A stretch of DNA of 10,347 bases from Candidatus Zipacnadia bacterium (GTDB taxonomy: Bacteria; Armatimonadota; Zipacnadia; Zipacnadales; Zipacnadaceae), in the NCBI GenBank assembly GCA_029821215.1, contig JALGTV010000035.1, forward strand, positions 1-10,347, given 5' to 3'. Shown here piece by piece: positions 6,440 through 10,347 of the stretch. The position numbers were made by a program, and so were the translations under genes. How positions within the stretch are numbered: position 1 is the first letter of the stretch; each line of letters starts with the position of its first letter. Below the pieces are notes generated by a model. The model made no database searches. It had not been told where the DNA came from and saw only the letters and a program-made list of their open reading frames with translations.

Positions 6440-8065
6440 ATGGCCAAGAAAATGATTGCCTTTGATGAAGAAGCACGTCGGGCCCTGGAGGACGGCGTAG
6501 ACACTGTGGCTAATGCCACTAAGGTTACCTTGGGACCTAAGGGACGCAATGTCGTCTTAGAGAAGAAATGGGGCGCTCCCACCATTACCAAGGATGGTGT
6601 CACGGTGGCCAAGGAGGTGGAAGTAGAGGACAAGTATGAAAATATCGGTGTTGCGTTGTGCAAGGAAGTAGCTTCCAAAACTAATGATGACACTGGTGAC
6701 GGAACTACGACTGCCACCGTCCTGGCCCAAAGCATTGTTCATGCAGGGCTGCGCAATGTGGCGGCCGGAGCCAATCCCATGCTGATTAAGCGCGGTATCG
6801 AGAAAGCTATCGCAGCGGTGGTGGAACATATTGCCAAGACTTCCCAGCCCCTGGAGACTCCCGAAGAAATTGCTCATGTGGCTGGCATTGCCGGCAATGA
6901 TCCCCAAATCGGCAAGCTTATTGCCGACGCCATGGAGAAGGTCGGCAAAGACGGTGTCATTACCATCGAAGAGTCCAAGACCGGCATCACCGAGCTGAAC
7001 CTGGTAGAAGGGATGCAGTTTGACAAGGGCTACATCTCTCCCTACTTCGCCACCGAGGGCGAAACTATGGAGTGCATACTGCAAGATCCCTATATTCTCA
7101 CCTTTGAAAAGAAAATCAGTTCGGCTATGGACATCGTGCCCCTTATGGAAAAAGTCGCCTCGGCCGGTGGCAGCCTGCTGGTCATTGCTGAAGACGTAGA
7201 GGCTGAAGCCCTGGCCACGATGGTGGTTAATAAGATGCGGGGCACTGTCAGTTCCTGTGCCGTAAAGGCCCCCGGGTTTGGCGACCGCCGCAAGCGCAAC
7301 CTGGAGGACATTGCCATCCTCACTGGCGGCACCTTCATCTCCGAGGACCTCGGCCTGAAGCTGGACAACATTAGCATTGACGATCTGGGCCGCGCGGAGC
7401 GAGTAGTAGTGACCAAAGACGATACTACTATCATCAATGGAGCTGGCTCCGAGGAGAGCATTACCGGTCGCATCGCCCAGATTCGACGCGAGATTGAAGA
7501 CACCGACTCGGACTACGACCGGGAGAAGCTCGAAGAACGATTGGCTAAGTTAGCTGGCGGAGTAGCCGCCCTGGGTGTGGGGGCAGCCACCGAGGTGGAG
7601 CTCAAGGAGCTAAAGCATCGCTTTGAAGATGCATTGTCGGCCGCCCGGTCTGGTGTTGAAGAGGGTATCGTGCCCGGCGGCGGAGTTACCCTGGCCCGGG
7701 CCGCTGCTATGCTGGACAAGCTCGCTAAGAAGAGCAAAAATGACGACGAGCGGGTTGGCATTCAGGTTGTGCAGCGGGCTCTGGGCGATCCCCTGCGGGC
7801 TATTGCGGACAATGCTGGCTACGAAGGCAGTGTCGTGCTCCAGAAGGTGTTGGAGAACGATGATGCCAACTTCGGCTTCAACGCCCTCACCGAGCAGTAT
7901 AGTGACTTGGTGGCTGATGGCGTGGTTGATCCGGCCAAGGTGGTGCGCTGCTCCCTGGAGAATGCTGCCAGCATCGGGTCACTGGTATTGACCACCGAAG
8001 CCATTATTGCCGAAATGCCCGAAGAAAAGGGACAGCCGGCAACCCCACCGATGCCTGAGTACTAA
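6440..8065 (+). CDS. groEL: Chaperonin GroEL (Hsp60)
   Basis: The 541-residue subunit of the tetradecameric chaperonin, which folds proteins in an ATP-driven cycle with GroES. Visible family marks are the N-terminal VTLGPKGRNVVLEKKWGAPTIT region with KDGVTVAKE, the ATP-site loop DTGDGTTTATVLA (around residue 85), the apical-domain stretch GMQFDKGYISPYFAT, VKAPGFGDRRK, and the second equatorial motif EEGIVPGGGVTL. Length is normal. The C-terminus ends GQPATPPMPEY and lacks the Gly-Gly-Met tail found in many GroELs. It follows groES in the HrcA-type operon and is ended by the terminator at 8096. No frame damage is seen. Confidence 0.98.
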   Translation: MAKKMIAFDEEARRALEDGVDTVANATKVTLGPKGRNVVLEKKWGAPTITKDGVTVAKEVEVEDKYENIGVALCKEVASKTNDDTGDGTTTATVLAQSIVHAGLRNVAAGANPMLIKRGIEKAIAAVVEHIAKTSQPLETPEEIAHVAGIAGNDPQIGKLIADAMEKVGKDGVITIEESKTGITELNLVEGMQFDKGYISPYFATEGETMECILQDPYILTFEKKISSAMDIVPLMEKVASAGGSLLVIAEDVEAEALATMVVNKMRGTVSSCAVKAPGFGDRRKRNLEDIAILTGGTFISEDLGLKLDNISIDDLGRAERVVVTKDDTTIINGAGSEESITGRIAQIRREIEDTDSDYDREKLEERLAKLAGGVAALGVGAATEVELKELKHRFEDALSAARSGVEEGIVPGGGVTLARAAAMLDKLAKKSKNDDERVGIQVVQRALGDPLRAIADNAGYEGSVVLQKVLENDDANFGFNALTEQYSDLVADGVVDPAKVVRCSLENAASIGSLVLTTEAIIAEMPEEKGQPATPPMPEY

Positions 8066-8095
8066 TCGGGGAAGGCTGCTAAGAATAGACGCTAC

Positions 8096-8125
8096 GGGGT
8101 CGGGCCTTATGCCCGACCCCTTTCT
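8096..8125 (+). terminator. Intrinsic terminator of the groES-groEL operon
   Basis: GGGGTCGGGC (8096-8105), loop CTTAT, GCCCGACCCC (8111-8120), then TTTCTT. The 10 bp perfect GC-rich stem with a U-rich tail lies 30 bases after the groEL stop. It separates the chaperonin operon from the glycosyltransferase genes. Confidence 0.92.
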
Positions 8126-8200
8126 TATAGAACCGGGCAAGGTAGGAAATACACGCAGATTGGCGAATAGGCAAGTATTACGAGTGTGGGAGGTGGTTGA

Positions 8201-8317
8201 AAGACGTCTGCTCGTCGCCGTACACATATTCTTGCCTATGTCATAGACCAGTTCCCATCGTTATCAGAGCGACTGGTTGTCCATAAGATACAAGCCTTAC
8301 GTGAACAGGGCTTTGAT
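8201..8317 (+). other. Upstream in-frame coding extension of the GT4 gene without a start codon
   Basis: The glycosyltransferase frame stays open upstream of 8318 to a TGA at 8198-8200. Its 39 codons read like the missing N-terminus of the family: RRRTHILAYVIDQFPSLSE, then RLVVHKIQALREQGFDV. This is the first Rossmann strand plus the FPxxSE motif of GT4 enzymes. There is no ATG or GTG in the extension, and no TTG in frame. GGGAGG at 8188-8193 sits seven bases before the AAG at 8201. A single base change there, or loss of one A in the 8200-8202 run (putting TTG at 8197 in frame), would give a start. It is a sequencing error, a rare start codon, or a real mutation. Confidence 0.7.
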
Positions 8318-9436
8318 GTGCTACTGGTGGCCCTGCGCCACCCTCAGCAGCCGGCCACTGACGATGAAGTTGACCAGGTGGCTGCTGCCACGCTTTACGC
8401 ACCGCAGGGGTCGCTTCGCCTGATAGTGGCTCAACTGGTCGCCGCCTTTACTCGGCCGGCGGGATACCTATGTGCGCTGAGGATTGTCATCTCCCGCAGC
8501 CTGCGAGTGCCGGCGGAGACTGGTCACCTGCTGGGCAGTCTGTTACTCGCCGGCTATTTTGCGGTCAAATTGGGCCGCTCACTGGGCCATATCTACGCCC
8601 ACTGCGCTGCCCGACCCGCCACAGTCGCCTGGCTCCTGGCTGAGATCCGCGGTTCGGGTTACAGTCTATCCTGCCGCACCCGCGATCTACTCCCATCGGA
8701 GCCGGTAGCCCTGACTGCCAAAATCGCCGAAGCCGAGATTGTCACTGTGGGTAGTGATTATGCCGGTCAGCGACTCCTCCGCGACCACCGCCTGGTAACT
8801 GAAAACAAGCTGCATTTGATCTACGATGGACTGGATGTTAGCCAGTATATGCCAGGAGTACGCCAGAGTTCTGGAATACCGCTGCTGGTATCGGTGGGAC
8901 GGCTGGTGGAGAGGAAGGGATATCCGTTTCTGCTTCGGGCGGCCAGCTTGCTGCGCTCTCGCGGGGCCCAGTTCCGCCTGGTCATTGTTGGTGATGGACC
9001 CCAGCGCCGTGACTTGTTGCGCCTGGCCGCCGGCCTTGGCCTTCAGCAAACTGTTGAGTTTCGCGGGGTCATCTCCCGCCGCGACCTAATGGATTTGTAC
9101 CACCAAGCTGATGTGTTTGTTCTGGCTTCCGTGGTGGCCACCGATGGCGACCGCGACGGCCTGCCTGATGTGCTGCTGGAAGCCCTGGCGATGCGCATTC
9201 CTACTGTAGCCAGCGATATTTCTGCCATCCCCGAGCTTATTGAACCTCACAAGACCGGCTTGTTGGCTACTCCTGGTGATGTCCGCGACCTGGCCGACAA
9301 ACTGGAGATTGCGCTGTATGATGAGGGATTTCGGGAGCGGGTCAGCCTCCTGGGCCGGGAGAAGGTCAACAAATACTTTGATGTCCGCCGCAATACGGCG
9401 GCACTGGCGAAACTATTCTCTGAAGTCACCATCTGA
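8318..9436 (+). CDS. Glycosyltransferase, GT4 family (N-terminus probably extends upstream)
   Basis: A retaining, GT-B fold glycosyltransferase that moves a sugar from a nucleotide-sugar donor to a glycan or lipid acceptor, probably at the inner face of the membrane. From the GTG at 8318 it is 372 residues, but this start removes the first Rossmann strand, so the true protein should include the 8201-8317 extension (about 411 residues). The C-terminal domain is clear: VSVGRLVERKG (191-201), LVIVGDGPQR (221-230), FRGVISRRDLMDLY, and the donor motif DGDRDGLPDVLLEAL (276-290), a D/E-x-E variant seen in colanic-acid and exopolysaccharide type GT4 enzymes. In the acceptor domain the common AH/TAH is SCR, with Arg120. 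It precedes a GT39-like gene by 122 bases. Donor and product are unknown. Confidence 0.88.
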   Translation: MLLVALRHPQQPATDDEVDQVAAATLYAPQGSLRLIVAQLVAAFTRPAGYLCALRIVISRSLRVPAETGHLLGSLLLAGYFAVKLGRSLGHIYAHCAARPATVAWLLAEIRGSGYSLSCRTRDLLPSEPVALTAKIAEAEIVTVGSDYAGQRLLRDHRLVTENKLHLIYDGLDVSQYMPGVRQSSGIPLLVSVGRLVERKGYPFLLRAASLLRSRGAQFRLVIVGDGPQRRDLLRLAAGLGLQQTVEFRGVISRRDLMDLYHQADVFVLASVVATDGDRDGLPDVLLEALAMRIPTVASDISAIPELIEPHKTGLLATPGDVRDLADKLEIALYDEGFRERVSLLGREKVNKYFDVRRNTAALAKLFSEVTI

Positions 9437-9461
9437 TGCCGGCTGCCCCGCTTGCCGGCAT
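9436..9461 (+). repeat. Stem-loop at the end of the GT4 gene
   Basis: ATGCCGGC (9436-9443), 10-base loop, GCCGGCAT (9454-9461): a perfect 8 bp stem that begins at the last base of the stop codon. No proper T-run follows, only a loose pyrimidine stretch, so it may be an mRNA-stabilising or weak terminating structure. Confidence 0.45.
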
Positions 9462-9558
9462 AAGGCAACTTCTCTTCCAGGCAGGATTGCTGGGCCTCGG
9501 CCCCGAAACATAGCCATGTCTATTCACGCCCCAGCATTGTTTGGTGGAGCTTCCGGTG

Positions 9559-10347
9559 ATGGATATATCTATGGGTAGTCAGCAAACCAGCATCAATCGT
9601 CGCAACGGGGCCCTGTTGGTTGCTATTTTAATAGTGGCTGCGGGCTTGCGGCTCTGGGGCTTGAGGTGGGGATTACCCGACTCCACCCACCTGTTCTCCT
9701 ATCATCCTGACGAGTATCATTCACTGCGCGGATTATTCTCCTTGGTAGGAGGATCACTTAATCCCCACTTCTTCAACTATGGGAGCTTATATCTGTATTT
9801 GGTAGCCGCCGCGGCTACCGTGGGCCACGGGGCGCTGATTGCGGGACCGGCTGCCAGAGCCCTTAGTGTGGAAGGCCTTCCCGATGCTTTGCAGGTCTGG
9901 ACGCTGGACGCCCGTATTGTTTCGGTGCTGGCGGCCTTGGTGACCATAGCTGCGGTTTACTGGCTAACTCGCCGGGTATTGGCAAATCCGTGGGCCTTGC
10001 TATCCGCGGGGTTCCTGGCTGTGATGCCCCTGCATGTTCTGCATTCCCACTACGGCACCGTAGATGTCACTCAGGCCCTCTTCGTGACGCTATCTCTGTT
10101 GTTTTCGGTGCGTATAGTCCAGGAAGGCGGATGGAAGAACTGCGTATGGGCCGGGCTAGCGGCGGGTCTGGCCGCTTCTACTAAGTATAATGGAGCAGTG
10201 GTAATTGTGGCCCCGCTGTTGGCCACTTTCCTTGCCCAACCTACTCCTTCGTCCCACCGGACTCCACTTCGCCACCAGTCCGTAAAGTTGCTAATCATAC
10301 TCCTGTGTGCTGGCGTGGGCTTTGGAGCGACATCGCCATATACTCTG
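9559..10347 (+). CDS. GT39/PMT-like membrane glycosyltransferase, 3' end cut by window edge
   Basis: The first 263 residues of a polytopic membrane protein resembling the dolichyl/undecaprenyl-phosphate-sugar glycosyltransferases (GT39, ArnT/PMT-like). A first membrane helix (about 18-35) leads to an extracytoplasmic loop with HPDEYHS (Asp51-Glu52), matching the essential acidic pair of this family. Further helices lie at about 72-90, 118-137, 145-160, 168-184, 195-222 and 242-258. Supporting strings are LDARIVSVLAALVTIAAVYWL, HSHYGTVD and STKYNG. The ATG at 9559 is chosen because GGAG (9546-9549) lies nine bases upstream; an in-frame ATG at 9571 is the alternative. Such enzymes transfer a sugar from a lipid carrier outside the membrane. 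The upstream GT4 neighbour fits a surface-glycan locus. Acceptor unknown. Confidence 0.85.
   Translation, partial: MDISMGSQQTSINRRNGALLVAILIVAAGLRLWGLRWGLPDSTHLFSYHPDEYHSLRGLFSLVGGSLNPHFFNYGSLYLYLVAAAATVGHGALIAGPAARALSVEGLPDALQVWTLDARIVSVLAALVTIAAVYWLTRRVLANPWALLSAGFLAVMPLHVLHSHYGTVDVTQALFVTLSLLFSVRIVQEGGWKNCVWAGLAAGLAASTKYNGAVVIVAPLLATFLAQPTPSSHRTPLRHQSVKLLIILLCAGVGFGATSPYTL

Noticed and set aside
8007..8246. Plus-strand frame overlapping the groEL end and the GT4 start
   Set aside because: It reads groEL, the terminator hairpin and the GT4 N-terminus out of frame; no family resemblance.

Overview
The window is about 10.3 kb of bacterial chromosome, moderately GC-rich and densely coding. 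It carries housekeeping genes plus cell-envelope genes, and no phage, plasmid or CRISPR content is visible. The bacterial sigma-70 type promoters, Shine-Dalgarno sites and a CIRCE element show a bacterium that uses HrcA heat-shock control. The protein style (GroEL without a GGM tail, a MoxR/DUF58/transglutaminase operon) and the intergenic 'TTCGACAAGCTCA' repeats resemble Chloroflexota, perhaps Dehalococcoidia. That placement is an inference from recall and was not tested by a search.

Layout. (1) Positions 1-967, minus strand: holA, the DNA polymerase III delta subunit, cut by the left window edge. (2) Positions 968-1374: a non-coding stretch holding a ~311 bp MITE-like element, with 14 bp perfect terminal inverted repeats and several internal hairpins. 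(3) Positions 1375-5673, minus strand: a tight three-gene operon in the order moxR (AAA+ ATPase), DUF58 protein, membrane transglutaminase (TgpA-like). The genes overlap by 4 and 17 nt. The operon is driven by a near-consensus promoter at 5849-5877 with a ~170 nt leader. (4) Positions 5674-6112: a divergent regulatory region. The rightward promoter is a perfect TTGACA-N17-TATAAT followed immediately by a CIRCE operator. (5) Positions 6113-8065, plus strand: groES-groEL, closed by a strong intrinsic terminator at 8096-8125. (6) Positions 8201-10347, plus strand: a GT4-type glycosyltransferase whose N-terminus has no usable start codon, then a GT39/PMT-like membrane glycosyltransferase cut by the right edge.

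How the genes work together. groES-groEL form the HrcA-regulated chaperonin operon. The moxR-DUF58-transglutaminase set is a widespread conserved neighbourhood thought to act at the membrane, with MoxR as a chaperone-like ATPase. Its exact role is unknown. The two glycosyltransferases suggest surface glycan or glycoconjugate synthesis.

I saw no clearly new multi-gene system. The points most worth checking are the missing start or possible frameshift of the GT4 gene, the Asp-to-Asn change at the transglutaminase catalytic position, the MITE-like element, and a second CIRCE-like repeat beside the groES operator.
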